A stretch of DNA of 64,000 bases, from positions 498,501 through 562,500 of the forward strand of contig NZ_NSBU01000007.1 in the NCBI RefSeq assembly GCF_002285415.1. The letters are read 5' to 3'. Shown here in pieces: positions 1 to 8,797 of this stretch. Source of the DNA: Actibacterium pelagium (GTDB taxonomy: Bacteria > Pseudomonadota > Alphaproteobacteria > Rhodobacterales > Rhodobacteraceae). The notes under the pieces were generated by a model. It was not told the origin of the DNA, made no database searches, and saw nothing but the letters and a program-made list of their open reading frames with translations. A program made the translations under genes and the position numbers. Within the stretch, counting starts at the first letter, position 1, and every line of letters starts with the position of its first letter.

Positions 1-1049
1 TGGGGCAACATCCCGAAGTCCTGAGCGCGATGCACGAAGCCATCGACGCCGCAGGTGCGGGCTCGGGCGGTACGCGCAACATCTCTGGCACCACGGTTTA
101 TCATAACCGTCTGGAAGCCGAGCTTGCCGATCTTCATCAGAAAGAGGCCGCGCTGGTGTTCACCTCGGCCTATATCGCGAATGATGCGACGCTTTCGACA
201 CTGCCGAAACTGTTCCCCGGTCTGATCATCTATTCGGACGAGTTGAACCACGCTTCGATGATCGAAGGCGTGCGCCGCAATGGTGGCGCCAAGCGTATCT
301 TCCGCCATAACGACGTGGCGCATCTGCGCGAGTTGCTGCAAGCTGACGATCCCGCCGCGCCGAAGCTGATTGCATTCGAGTCGGTCTATTCGATGGACGG
401 CGATTTTGGCCCGATCAAAGAGATTTGTGATCTGGCAGACGAATTCAACGCCTTGACCTATATTGATGAGGTCCACGCAGTTGGCATGTACGGTCCCCGT
501 GGTGCTGGTGTTGCTGAACGTGACGGGCTGATGCACCGCATCGACATCATCAATGGGACGCTGGCAAAGGCCTATGGTGTCATGGGCGGCTATATCGCGG
601 CCAGCGCCAAGATGTGCGACGCGATCCGGTCTTACGCCCCGGGCTTCATCTTCACCACGTCGCTGGCACCTGCGATCGCAGCAGGGGCGGCGGCCTCGGT
701 TCGTGTTCTGAAGACCGAACAAGTTCTGCGCGACCAGCACCAGACTCAGGCGAAAATCCTGAAAACCCGCCTGAAGGGGCTGGGTCTGCCGATCATCGAC
801 CATGGCAGCCACATTGTGCCTGTGATCGTCGGTGACCCGGTTCATACCAAGCTGCTGTCGGACATGCTGCTTGAACAGCATGGCATCTATGTCCAGCCGA
901 TCAACTTCCCGACCGTTCCGCGCGGGACAGAGCGTCTGCGCTTTACCCCGTCGCCGGTCCATGGGCCCAAAGAGATTGATGCGCTGGTCAAAGCGATGGA
1001 TTCGCTGTGGTCCCACTGCGCGCTGAATCGTGCCGACCTGTCGGCCTGA
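1..1049 (+). CDS. hemA: 5-aminolevulinate synthase, 5'-truncated by window edge
   Basis: Pyridoxal-phosphate enzyme that condenses glycine with succinyl-CoA to 5-aminolevulinate, the first step of the C4 route to heme and (bacterio)chlorophyll used by alphaproteobacteria. The frame is open from base 3, so about 348 residues are visible and roughly the first 60 of a ~405-residue protein are missing. Visible family marks are [11 protein letters not shown] near the start, the DEVHAVG loop and GTLAKAYG with the PLP-binding lysine encoded at 567-569. It is followed by 104 bases before the next gene, in which no convincing terminator is seen. Identity is confident from motif content; the form (one of possibly two hemA/hemT isozymes) cannot be told. 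Confidence 0.95.
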   Translation, partial: GQHPEVLSAMHEAIDAAGAGSGGTRNISGTTVYHNRLEAELADLHQKEAALVFTSAYIANDATLSTLPKLFPGLIIYSDELNHASMIEGVRRNGGAKRIFRHNDVAHLRELLQADDPAAPKLIAFESVYSMDGDFGPIKEICDLADEFNALTYIDEVHAVGMYGPRGAGVAERDGLMHRIDIINGTLAKAYGVMGGYIAASAKMCDAIRSYAPGFIFTTSLAPAIAAGAAASVRVLKTEQVLRDQHQTQAKILKTRLKGLGLPIIDHGSHIVPVIVGDPVHTKLLSDMLLEQHGIYVQPINFPTVPRGTERLRFTPSPVHGPKEIDALVKAMDSLWSHCALNRADLSA

Positions 1050-1153
1050 TTTACCCTGTGGATGAAATCGCACTTGTTCTGTGCTATGAACGCTTTAAAG
1101 GTTCCCGGTAAGGGGAATCATTAAAACGTTCGTTTCGCAGGGGCACAGAGCAG

Positions 1154-2338
1154 ATGACCGGGTCCAAAGATCCGCATTCCGGCGATCATGCAGAAGAGCT
1201 TCAAGGGTTTGATGCCTTTGAGTTCCGTCTCGGTGACGAGATGCGCGGAGAACGTGCGACTCTTGGAAAGTCCCTTCTTGACGTCCAGCGAGAGCTGAAG
1301 ATCAAGGCAAGCTATATCGCCGCGATCGAGAATGCAGATCCCAATGCCTTTGATTCCAAGGGGTTTATTGCCGGGTTTGTCCGGTCTTATGCGCGCTATC
1401 TGGGTATGGATCCAGACGAATCCTTCCGCCGCTTCTGCGAAGAAAGCGGGTTTGAAACACCGCGCGGACCTGCCGCGACGACGAAAGCGCCATCCAACAA
1501 AACGCCTGTCAAATCTCGCAGCAAGTCGGCGAATGACCCGCTGCTGACCGCAAAGACGGCCTTTGTACCTGAACGTTCGGGTTTCTTCAGTCAGCTAGAG
1601 GCTGGCGCGCTTGGCTCTTCGCTGGTGCTGTTGGCTCTGATCGCGGCGCTGGGTTATGGCGGCTGGTCGGTGCTGCAACAGGTACAGCAGGTGAACCTGA
1701 CACCGGTCGAAGACGCGCCAGAGGTTCTGGCCGTCGTTGATCCGCTGGTGGGTGCCTCGACCCCTGCAGCTGAAGAAGACGAAGAACGCGAAGCAGCGCT
1801 TGTCCGCCTGTATCGCCCGCAAGCCTTGGATGTCCCGGTGCTAGAGGCGCGGGACGGTCCGATCGCGACGATTGATCCAAGGGCGATGGGCGTGCTGGCG
1901 AATGAACAGCAGCGTCTGGAACAGATCGCCTTGGATTCTTTGCCGACACTGCCTGATCTGCCAGAGCCGGTTCAGGTCGTCGAACCCGTTGCGCCGGAAC
2001 TGGCGATTATTGCCGTACGCCCCGCTTGGGTGCGTGTGTCGGGTGCTGATGGCTCGGTCCTGTTTGAGAAGATTTTGGAAAGCGGCGAGCGCTACATCAT
2101 CCCCTCGACCGAACAAGCGCCGTTGTTGCGTGCGGGGAATTCCGGCGCGGTTTATTTCGCGGTGAATGGTGAAACCTTTGGCCCTGCCGGAGACGGTGGA
2201 TCCGTTGCCAAGAATGTCGAACTGTCCGTGGAAGCGGTGCAGGGCGTGTATGAGGTCGCTGATCTGGCATCGGACCCTGACATGGCCTCTATCGTTGCTT
2301 TGGCTAAGGCACCAGCGCCCGAAGCGGAAGCTGAATAA
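1154..2338 (+). CDS. rodZ: RodZ-like helix-turn-helix membrane protein
   Basis: 394 residues. Residues about 25-95 form a Cro/XRE-type helix-turn-helix (SLLDVQRELKIKASYIAAIE, then FIAGFVRSYARYLG), followed by a basic linker, one membrane segment at about 151-175, an acidic/proline-rich periplasmic stretch, and a C-terminal beta domain (DUF4115-like) at about 285-375. This is the layout of RodZ, which links MreB filaments to the peptidoglycan elongation machinery. The gene directly precedes ispG, the same order as in E. coli, which supports the call. Alternative: a paralogous membrane-bound HTH protein without MreB contact. Start ATG at 1154 has only a weak purine-rich stretch upstream. Confidence 0.8.
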   Translation: MTGSKDPHSGDHAEELQGFDAFEFRLGDEMRGERATLGKSLLDVQRELKIKASYIAAIENADPNAFDSKGFIAGFVRSYARYLGMDPDESFRRFCEESGFETPRGPAATTKAPSNKTPVKSRSKSANDPLLTAKTAFVPERSGFFSQLEAGALGSSLVLLALIAALGYGGWSVLQQVQQVNLTPVEDAPEVLAVVDPLVGASTPAAEEDEEREAALVRLYRPQALDVPVLEARDGPIATIDPRAMGVLANEQQRLEQIALDSLPTLPDLPEPVQVVEPVAPELAIIAVRPAWVRVSGADGSVLFEKILESGERYIIPSTEQAPLLRAGNSGAVYFAVNGETFGPAGDGGSVAKNVELSVEAVQGVYEVADLASDPDMASIVALAKAPAPEAEAE

Positions 2339-2357
2339 ACTTTACTGCCTTTATTGC

Positions 2358-2374
2358 CCCCCAAGCCTTGGGGG
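2358..2374. other. Intergenic hairpin between rodZ and ispG
   Basis: The bases CCCCCAA-GCC-TTGGGGG form a 7-bp stem with a three-base loop in the 80-base gap before ispG. No U-run follows, so it is not a standard Rho-independent terminator. It could be a processing or pausing site between the two genes. Confidence 0.35.
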
Positions 2375-2418
2375 ATTATCTACTGGGGCGACTTTAATCG
2401 CGACCGGACCCTAGCCTG

Positions 2419-3546
2419 ATGTCATTGAACCCCATTCGCCCGTGGCGCAACATCGACCGCCGTAAATCGCGTCAGATTCACGTGGGCAAAGTGCCTGTTG
2501 GCGGTGATGCCCCGATCTCGGTCCAGACGATGACCAACACGATCACGACCGACATTCCGGCGACGATCAAACAGGTTCTGGCCGCGGCAGAGGCCGGCGC
2601 GGATATCGTTCGTGTTTCGGCCCCGGATGAGGCGAGCGCCCGCGCGCTGAAAGAGATTTGTGCCGAAAGCCCGGTTCCGATCGTGGCCGACATCCACTTT
2701 CACTACAAACGCGCGATCGAAGCTGCCGAAAGCGGCGCAGCCTGTTTGCGGATCAACCCCGGCAACATTGGTGACGAGACCCGCGTGCGTGAGGTTATCA
2801 AGGCGGCCAAGGATCACGGCTGTTCGATCCGCATTGGCGTGAACGCCGGGTCGCTGGAAAAGCATCTTCTGGAAAAATATGGCGAGCCATGCCCCGACGC
2901 GATGGTCGAAAGCGGGCTGGAGCATATCAAGATCCTCGAAGACAACGATTTCCATGAATACAAAATCAGCGTGAAGGCGTCTGACGTATTCCTGGCAGCG
3001 GCGGCTTATCAGCAGTTGTCAGAGGCCACCGATGCCCCGATCCACCTTGGGATCACCGAAGCTGGTGGTCTGGTGTCGGGCACGATCAAATCGGCCATCG
3101 GTCTGGGCAACCTGCTGTGGATGGGGATCGGCGACACGATCCGGGTATCTCTGTCCGCCGATCCGGTGGAAGAGGTGAAGGTCGGCTATGAAATCCTGAA
3201 ATCCCTTGGCCTGCGGCACCGTGGCGTGAACATCATCTCTTGCCCGTCCTGCGCGCGTCAGGGGTTTGACGTCATCAAAACGGTTGAGACGCTGGAAAAG
3301 CGGCTGGAGCATGTGAAAACCCCGATGAGCCTGTCGATCATCGGCTGCGTGGTGAATGGTCCGGGTGAGGCGTTGATGACCGATGTCGGGTTCACCGGTG
3401 GCGGGGCAGGGTCCGGCATGGTCTATCTGGCGGGCAAGCAAAGCCACAAGATGTCGAACGACCAGATGGTCGATCACATCGTAGAACAGGTAGAGCTGAA
3501 AGCGGCCGAGATTGAAGCGGCCGCATCCAAGGACGCGGCCGAGTAA
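2419..3546 (+). CDS. ispG: (E)-4-hydroxy-3-methylbut-2-enyl-diphosphate synthase (flavodoxin/ferredoxin)
   Basis: 375 residues, normal length for the bacterial IspG/GcpE form. The enzyme converts methylerythritol cyclodiphosphate to HMBPP in the non-mevalonate isoprenoid pathway and carries a [4Fe-4S] cluster. Cysteines in the C-terminal part appear in SCPSCARQ and [12 protein letters not shown], the expected cluster-binding motifs. The N-terminal TIM-barrel part shows the usual VQTMTNT and [10 protein letters not shown] strings. It follows the rodZ-like gene, and its end lies three bases from the end of the convergent dsbA-like gene. Confidence 0.96.
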   Translation: MSLNPIRPWRNIDRRKSRQIHVGKVPVGGDAPISVQTMTNTITTDIPATIKQVLAAAEAGADIVRVSAPDEASARALKEICAESPVPIVADIHFHYKRAIEAAESGAACLRINPGNIGDETRVREVIKAAKDHGCSIRIGVNAGSLEKHLLEKYGEPCPDAMVESGLEHIKILEDNDFHEYKISVKASDVFLAAAAYQQLSEATDAPIHLGITEAGGLVSGTIKSAIGLGNLLWMGIGDTIRVSLSADPVEEVKVGYEILKSLGLRHRGVNIISCPSCARQGFDVIKTVETLEKRLEHVKTPMSLSIIGCVVNGPGEALMTDVGFTGGGAGSGMVYLAGKQSHKMSNDQMVDHIVEQVELKAAEIEAAASKDAAE

Positions 3547-3549
3547 GGA

Positions 3550-4299
3550 TCAGTTGGTGCGCACGTCGGCCACGACGCCGCGCATCCCTTCCAAGGGCAG
3601 ATAGCCGCGAAGAAGTTGTTCACCCACCACAAAGGTCGGGGTACCGTTGATCTGCATATCGCGACCAAGGGCATGGTTGGCGGCGATCACGGCTGTGACC
3701 TCTTCCGCATCCATCGCCCCCATGATGACGTCTGCATCCAGCTCCAGTTCGTCCGCGATTTTGCGTAGGTTGCCGTTGGAAACCTGACCGCGCATGGTCA
3801 TCAGTTCATCGGTTACCTTCTTATAGGCGTCGCTGCCGATCTGCTGCAGCGTCGCGATGGCAAAGCGAGATGCCAGGATCGATTCTTCGCCCAGGATCGG
3901 GAATTCCTTCACGATGATCTTGATGTTGCCGTCGGTTTCCAGCAGTTCGGCCACCTCGTCATGGGCGCGGCGGCAATAGCTGCAGCGATAGTCCAGGAAC
4001 TCGACCATCACCACGTCGCCATCGGGGTTGCCTCCGACCCAGTCATTCGGGTCGTTAAACAGCGCGTCCGAATTCTGGCGTACCAGATTGACGTCGGCAG
4101 AGGCCTGCGCCTCGGCTTCGCGGTTCTCCAGAACGGCGATGGCTTCCATCAGTACTTCTGGGTTCTCCAGAAGATAGGCGCGAACCTCTGCACGAAAGGC
4201 CTGACGTTCGGCCTCTGTCATGTTGGTCTGGTCCGCTGCGGGGGCCGTGTTGGCCATCAGGGCTGCGACCGCTAGGGCCGATAGGCGTTTCAAAGCCAT
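3550..4299 (-). CDS. Periplasmic DsbA/ScsC-type thiol-disulfide oxidoreductase
   Basis: 249 residues with a signal peptide (cleavage around residue 21), an N-terminal helical region like that of ScsC proteins (about 27-60), and a DsbA-type thioredoxin domain with active site C106-S-Y-C109 and cis-proline in GTPTFVVG. It probably oxidises or shuffles cysteines of exported proteins. The start ATG has a perfect AAGGAGG site that overlaps the stop codon region of the upstream M48 protease gene, with only two bases between genes, so the two are almost certainly co-translated. Exact subfamily (DsbA oxidase versus ScsC/DsbG isomerase) is not decidable by eye. Confidence 0.88.
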   Translation of the reverse strand: MALKRLSALAVAALMANTAPAADQTNMTEAERQAFRAEVRAYLLENPEVLMEAIAVLENREAEAQASADVNLVRQNSDALFNDPNDWVGGNPDGDVVMVEFLDYRCSYCRRAHDEVAELLETDGNIKIIVKEFPILGEESILASRFAIATLQQIGSDAYKKVTDELMTMRGQVSNGNLRKIADELELDADVIMGAMDAEEVTAVIAANHALGRDMQINGTPTFVVGEQLLRGYLPLEGMRGVVADVRTN

Positions 4300-4301
4300 T
4301 G

Positions 4302-5681
4302 TTACCTCCTTGTTCCGGCGGTCTTTGCCGCCGCCAATATATCTTGTGCTCGCCGCCAGCCCGGAGAGCCGTTGGGAAGCAGGTCAGATGCACGTTTCGC
4401 ATGCACCGCCGCGTCCTTCAAGCGTCCCGTGATGGCATAACGCTCTGCGGTTGCCAGTGAAGCCTGACCATTTTGCCCAGAACGGGCATAGGCCACGGCC
4501 AAGTCACGCAGCAAACCGGGGTTCAAAAAGTCGCGAGATCGGGCCTTTTGCAGAGCCGAAAGCGCACGTTTGTTGCCATCCGCCGTCTTAAGCGCCAGCA
4601 GCGCCCGACCATATCCGCCAAGGATCAGGGGGTGGTTGGGGGACAGATTCACCGCGTTGGCATAGGCGTTGACCGCCGCCCCGAACTGGCGGGATTCAAG
4701 CAGTATCTGACCTTTCAACTCGTGCGCGAATGGGTCCTTGGGCCGTTTCGCCATCAGGGCATTGATCTCGCGCAGTGCATTCTTGGCGTCTGGCTTGCGG
4801 TGATAGGCGACCGCCCGCCGCATCAGGGCCACGTCGCTTTGGTCTTTCTTTCCAACCTTGCGCAGCGTGAACGATGGGTTTTGCAGGAACGCGCCAAGCT
4901 TTCCGCGTGCTCGTGCGAACCAATAGTCGGCAGTGGACGTATCGGCCCCGTCCACCGGATAGGCGGCGGCATAGCCTTTCACCCGCCGCAAACGCTCTGC
5001 GCTAAGCGGGTGGGTGCGAACATAAGGGTCCTGTCGCCCTCCGATCAGGGCTTCTTGGCCACGGAAGATATCCAGCACATCTGCCATGGCCTGCGGAGAG
5101 ACCCCGGCACGTGCCATATAGCGTGCTCCGGACTGGTCAGCGGCGGATTCCTCGGCCCGGGTGTGGCCAAAGAACACCCGCTGAGAAGACGACGCCGAAC
5201 CTGCCGCGATCCCAGATCCGGCCGCGCCATTGCCCGAAGCTGCCAGAGCCATGCCCAAAAGCGTACCGATCTTGGCCGCGTTACCTGCGGTTTTCGCGTT
5301 CACTTGGCGTCTGGCAATATGGCCATTGGCGATATGGGCAATCTCATGCGACAGCACGGCTTGCATCTCTGCAGCGCTGTCCAGCTTCAGGATCAGCCCG
5401 CTGTGCAGGAAGATGGATTCGTTGTCCGCCACGAAGGCGTTCAGGCTGTTGTCTTTGACAATCACCACGCGCAGCGAATTTGCGTTCAGCCCCGCCGCTG
5501 CCGCGATCGGGCGCATCAGCTGGCGAAGAGAGTATTCGATCTCGGCATCACGGATCAGGGTTTGCGCTTTGGCCGGGGCTGCGAAAGTCAGCGCAAGCAA
5601 AGCAAGTAATAGCACGCGCGCGAAAAACGCACGTCCCGCGGCCATTGACGGCGCGCGCAGGCGCTGAAACAAAGCAGTCAT
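4302..5681 (-). CDS. BepA-like periplasmic M48 metalloprotease with TPR repeats
   Basis: 459 residues from ATG 5681; an in-frame extension to 5825 is open but carries no signal sequence, whereas 5681 gives a normal signal peptide ending ...FAAPAKA. Zinc motif HEIAH at residues 112-116, then a later glutamate in EESAADQSGARYMARAG, and a TPR-rich C-terminal half. BepA (YfgC) degrades misassembled outer-membrane proteins and promotes LptD maturation. The operon partner directly downstream is a DsbA-like oxidoreductase. The start codon overlaps the upstream sequence of the divergent aminotransferase, leaving only 22 bases between the chosen starts. Confidence 0.88.
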   Translation of the reverse strand: MTALFQRLRAPSMAAGRAFFARVLLLALLALTFAAPAKAQTLIRDAEIEYSLRQLMRPIAAAAGLNANSLRVVIVKDNSLNAFVADNESIFLHSGLILKLDSAAEMQAVLSHEIAHIANGHIARRQVNAKTAGNAAKIGTLLGMALAASGNGAAGSGIAAGSASSSQRVFFGHTRAEESAADQSGARYMARAGVSPQAMADVLDIFRGQEALIGGRQDPYVRTHPLSAERLRRVKGYAAAYPVDGADTSTADYWFARARGKLGAFLQNPSFTLRKVGKKDQSDVALMRRAVAYHRKPDAKNALREINALMAKRPKDPFAHELKGQILLESRQFGAAVNAYANAVNLSPNHPLILGGYGRALLALKTADGNKRALSALQKARSRDFLNPGLLRDLAVAYARSGQNGQASLATAERYAITGRLKDAAVHAKRASDLLPNGSPGWRRAQDILAAAKTAGTRR

Positions 5682-5703
5682 GCCCAAGACTATGGAGAGC
5701 GGG

Positions 5704-6852
5704 ATGCGGAATTCAAGGCGCGGTTTGGTTGATCCCTTTATCGTGATGGACATCGTGGCCGCCGCTGCGCGGAAAGAAGCCGACGGACAGCACATCATCC
5801 ACATGGAAGTGGGCCAACCCAGCACACCAGCCCCCGCCGGTGCGCGCGCGAAACTGGCGGAAGAGCTGAACCAAAGCTCTTTGGGTTACACCGTGTCGCT
5901 TGGCATCCCCGAATTACGAGAGCGGATCGCGCGGCTTTACAAGGATTGGTATGGCGTCGATCTGGACCCAGAGCGCGTTATTGTCACCTCTGGGTCGTCG
6001 GGCGCGTTCATTCTGGCCTTTACCGCGCTTTTTGACGACGGTGAACGTCTTGGCATCGGCGCGCCGGGCTATCCGTCTTATCGGCAGATCGCCAAGGCGT
6101 TGGATATTGACCCTGTCATGATCGAAACGCAGGCGGCGAACCGTTTCCAGCCCGTTCCATCAGAACTGCCGGCCGATCTTGCCGGTCTGATGGTGGCCTC
6201 ACCCGCGAATCCGTCGGGGACAATGCTGGGGCATGACGAACTGGCCGCCTTGATCAATGCCTGCGCTGATCAAGGGACGGCCTTTATCTCGGACGAGATT
6301 TACCACGGCATCGAATATGAGAAGAAAGCGGTAACCGCGCTTGAGGTTTCCGATGATGTCTATGTGATCAACTCGTTCTCGAAGTATTTCTCGATGACGG
6401 GTTGGCGCGTCGGCTGGATGGTGGTGCCGCCCGATCACGTGCGGACCATCGAACGGCTGGCGCAGAACCTGTTTGTCTGCGCCCCGCACGCGGCCCAGGT
6501 CGCCGCTCTGCACGCGCTTGATTGTGAAGACGAGATGCAGGCGAACCTGCAAGTCTATCGCCAAAACCGTGCATTGATGATGGAAGGTCTGCCCAAGGCA
6601 GGGTTCCACAAAATCGCTCCGCCGGACGGGGCCTTTTATATCTATGCCGATGTGTCTGACTTGACCGACGACAGCCTGAGCTTTGCTGCTGAAATTCTGG
6701 ATGAAGCCGGTGTCGCCGTTACACCGGGGCTGGACTTTGATCCCGACCGCGGGGCAGGGACCCTGCGGTTCTGCTATGCCCGCGCCACCGAGGAGATCGA
6801 GGAAGGGCTACGCCGCTTGAAGCGTTTCATGTCGTCACGAGGATTTGCCTGA
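5704..6852 (+). CDS. Class I/II pyridoxal-phosphate aminotransferase
   Basis: 382 residues from ATG 5704, which has GGAGAG at a good distance; an upstream in-frame ATG at 5680 would share bases with the start of the divergent protease gene. Fold type I aminotransferase motifs: SGSSGAFILAF, ASPANPSGT, SDEIYHGIEY and NSFSKYFSMTGWRVGW with the PLP lysine. Related to aspartate/aromatic or alanine aminotransferases; the amino donor cannot be inferred. It is followed after three bases by the amidase gene, so the two are probably co-transcribed. Confidence 0.88.
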   Translation: MRNSRRGLVDPFIVMDIVAAAARKEADGQHIIHMEVGQPSTPAPAGARAKLAEELNQSSLGYTVSLGIPELRERIARLYKDWYGVDLDPERVIVTSGSSGAFILAFTALFDDGERLGIGAPGYPSYRQIAKALDIDPVMIETQAANRFQPVPSELPADLAGLMVASPANPSGTMLGHDELAALINACADQGTAFISDEIYHGIEYEKKAVTALEVSDDVYVINSFSKYFSMTGWRVGWMVVPPDHVRTIERLAQNLFVCAPHAAQVAALHALDCEDEMQANLQVYRQNRALMMEGLPKAGFHKIAPPDGAFYIYADVSDLTDDSLSFAAEILDEAGVAVTPGLDFDPDRGAGTLRFCYARATEEIEEGLRRLKRFMSSRGFA

Positions 6853-6855
6853 TCC

Positions 6856-8052
6856 ATGCGGTGGCTTTTGCTTTCCCTGATATGGTTGCTCTTAGCGCCA
6901 GTCGCCGTGGCGCAGGATTTGGCCCGTCTTAATCCTGCCCTGTCTAAGATCATCGACCAGAAAGGGCAGGTCGAAATCACTCTGACCCTGTCACGGCCAG
7001 TGCCATTCCGCGTGATCCACCTGCAAAAGCCACCTCGGTTGGCGGTGGAGTTGCAATCGACGGATCTGAGTGGGCTGCAGCTCCTTGATCTGTCGCGCTC
7101 TGATCATGTGGTGGATGGGGCTGCCGGGTTGGTGGACCCGAAAACATCACGGCTGGTGCTGCAATTCGATCGGCCCTTTGTGGTCGAGGCTGTCCGCACT
7201 GCGCTACCCTCAGAGGCTTTGCGGGTGGTTGTCGCGTTACGCCCGTCCTCGGAAGCGGAACTGGCAGAGCGCGCTTTGCGGCAAGCGGATCAATCAAAGG
7301 TAAACGCGGCGCCGATTCCATCCCAAACGCTGTCTCGGCAGGATGGCTCACGCCCGCTTCGCGTCATGCTGGACCCCGGGCACGGGGGTATTGATCCGGG
7401 TGCTTTAGCCGGAGACTTGACTGAGGCGCAGTTGATCCTTGGGTTTGCGAAAGACCTACAGCGTCTTCTGCAAGAGGCCGGGATGGAGGCCTTTCTGACG
7501 CGAGACGGTGACTACTACGTTTCACTAGAGCGCCGAGTCGCGCTGGCGCAACAAGCGCAGGCAGACCTGATGCTGTCGCTGCACGCCGATGCGGCAGATG
7601 ATGAAAGCGCGTCAGGGTCGAAGGCATACACCATCTCGGAAGAGGCCAGCGACAGGTTGTCGAAGTTGCTGATCCGGCGACAAGAGCGGGCCGCGATGTT
7701 GTCAGGTGTGGACCTGACGGCGCAAGACGATGCCGTTGCCGATGTGCTGGTCGATCTGGCGCGTCATAACACTTTGCCCCGATCACGCGCGCTGGCCGAC
7801 GCGATTATTGGGGGCCTTCAAGCCACGGTTGGGGACCTGCATTCGCGTCCTCGGTCCGAGGCGAGTTTTTCGGTTTTGAAGGCGGCAGAGGTGCCCTCGG
7901 TTCTGTTGGAACTTGGCTTTCTGTCCAACCCAAATGATCTGGAGCGCTTAACTGATCCCGTTTGGCAAGGGCGCGCTCAGCAGGGGATTTTGAAAGCGCT
8001 TCAGGCTTGGGCTAAGGATGACGCTGCGGAAGCCGTCAAGCTTAGGCGCTAG
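6856..8052 (+). CDS. N-acetylmuramoyl-L-alanine amidase (AmiC type)
   Basis: 398 residues: signal peptide ending APVAVAQ, an AMIN-like domain at about 38-130 that would localise it to the septum or wall, and an Amidase_3 catalytic domain at about 167-385. Zinc ligands are visible as H176 in DPGHGG, E190 in LTEAQ and the histidine in LSLHAD; the catalytic glutamate is in LLELGFLSN. The enzyme cleaves the amide bond between MurNAc and the peptide stem during daughter-cell separation. The 3' end overlaps the convergent methyltransferase gene by 11 bases; mrcA and prfB follow on the same strand. Confidence 0.93.
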   Translation: MRWLLLSLIWLLLAPVAVAQDLARLNPALSKIIDQKGQVEITLTLSRPVPFRVIHLQKPPRLAVELQSTDLSGLQLLDLSRSDHVVDGAAGLVDPKTSRLVLQFDRPFVVEAVRTALPSEALRVVVALRPSSEAELAERALRQADQSKVNAAPIPSQTLSRQDGSRPLRVMLDPGHGGIDPGALAGDLTEAQLILGFAKDLQRLLQEAGMEAFLTRDGDYYVSLERRVALAQQAQADLMLSLHADAADDESASGSKAYTISEEASDRLSKLLIRRQERAAMLSGVDLTAQDDAVADVLVDLARHNTLPRSRALADAIIGGLQATVGDLHSRPRSEASFSVLKAAEVPSVLLELGFLSNPNDLERLTDPVWQGRAQQGILKALQAWAKDDAAEAVKLRR

Positions 8053-8644
8053 GTCGTTTACGGCACATCCAGACCGAATGCATCTGGCAATCGGGGTCCT
8101 CTGGCACAAAGGCGATTTCTTCAAAACCGTTGTCGTCCAGGAGTGTGCGGTATTCGGGCGGATCGAAGCTGGAATGATAGATCGGCTGGCCACCGACCTG
8201 TCCGATGGGCTCTCCGGCCGCGGGGCCGCTGGTGAACAGAAGAACAGCTCCCGGCGCGGCATGGGCTGCGAAAACCGGAAACATCCCCCTTTGATCATCC
8301 GGCGACAGATGGAAAAAACTGTTCCACGCCAATATGATATCGAATTTTTTCCCAAGGTCGAGCGTGCGCATATCGGCCACGATCGCCTCTGCCTTTGGCA
8401 GGTTCTTCTGGAACAACTCGATCATCGCGGGGGCGCCATCAACGCCTGTCACAGTCGCTCGGCGTTCTGACATGTATTGCGCAATTGGTCGGCCAGAGCC
8501 GCAACCAAGGTCCAGAACGCGCCGTCCTGTCGCGTGGTTCAGTGCGCGGTCCAACCAGCGCCGTTCGAACAGGGATTTGTCGCGTTCTCGATCAAAAGTC
8601 GCGGCGACCGACTCGTAGGTTTTCAGGACATTTTTCGCGTGCAT
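8042..8644 (-). CDS. SAM-dependent class I methyltransferase, small
   Basis: 200 residues. Motif I is VLDLGCGSGRPIAQYM (about 43-58), followed by an acidic VTGVDGAPAMIE and the motif IV-like region FDIILAWNSFFHLSPDDQ. Substrate is unknown. It resembles the small UbiE/Methyltransf_11-25 proteins common in alphaproteobacteria. It lies opposite to the flanking amidase and mrcA genes and overlaps the amidase end tail-to-tail. Confidence 0.85.
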   Translation of the reverse strand: MHAKNVLKTYESVAATFDRERDKSLFERRWLDRALNHATGRRVLDLGCGSGRPIAQYMSERRATVTGVDGAPAMIELFQKNLPKAEAIVADMRTLDLGKKFDIILAWNSFFHLSPDDQRGMFPVFAAHAAPGAVLLFTSGPAAGEPIGQVGGQPIYHSSFDPPEYRTLLDDNGFEEIAFVPEDPDCQMHSVWMCRKRPSA

Positions 8645-8742
8645 GGCCTAGGCGCTACGCTTGTGAAGCGGGTCTCGCAACCCCATCTGTTGGGATGCGG
8701 GTAAAACTGGCATGAAATGGCCGAACCCTATGCGGAGTTCTT

Positions 8743-8771
8743 TTGACCCTTCGAAGGGCAGGCCTTATATA
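8743..8771 (+). promoter_or_regulatory. Sigma-70-type promoter of mrcA
   Basis: TTGACC at 8743-8748 and TATATA at 8766-8771 are separated by exactly 17 bases, 27 bases before the GTG start of mrcA. This is the best match to the sigma-70 consensus that I noticed in the window. Confidence 0.7.
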
Positions 8772-8797
8772 GGCGCGGCATATCACTCGAGGTACTT

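Noticed and set aside
4473-5609. 378-codon open frame opposite the BepA-like protease gene
   Set aside because: It is antisense to a well-supported protease, lacks a ribosome site and has no recognisable domain; GC-rich DNA produces such frames.
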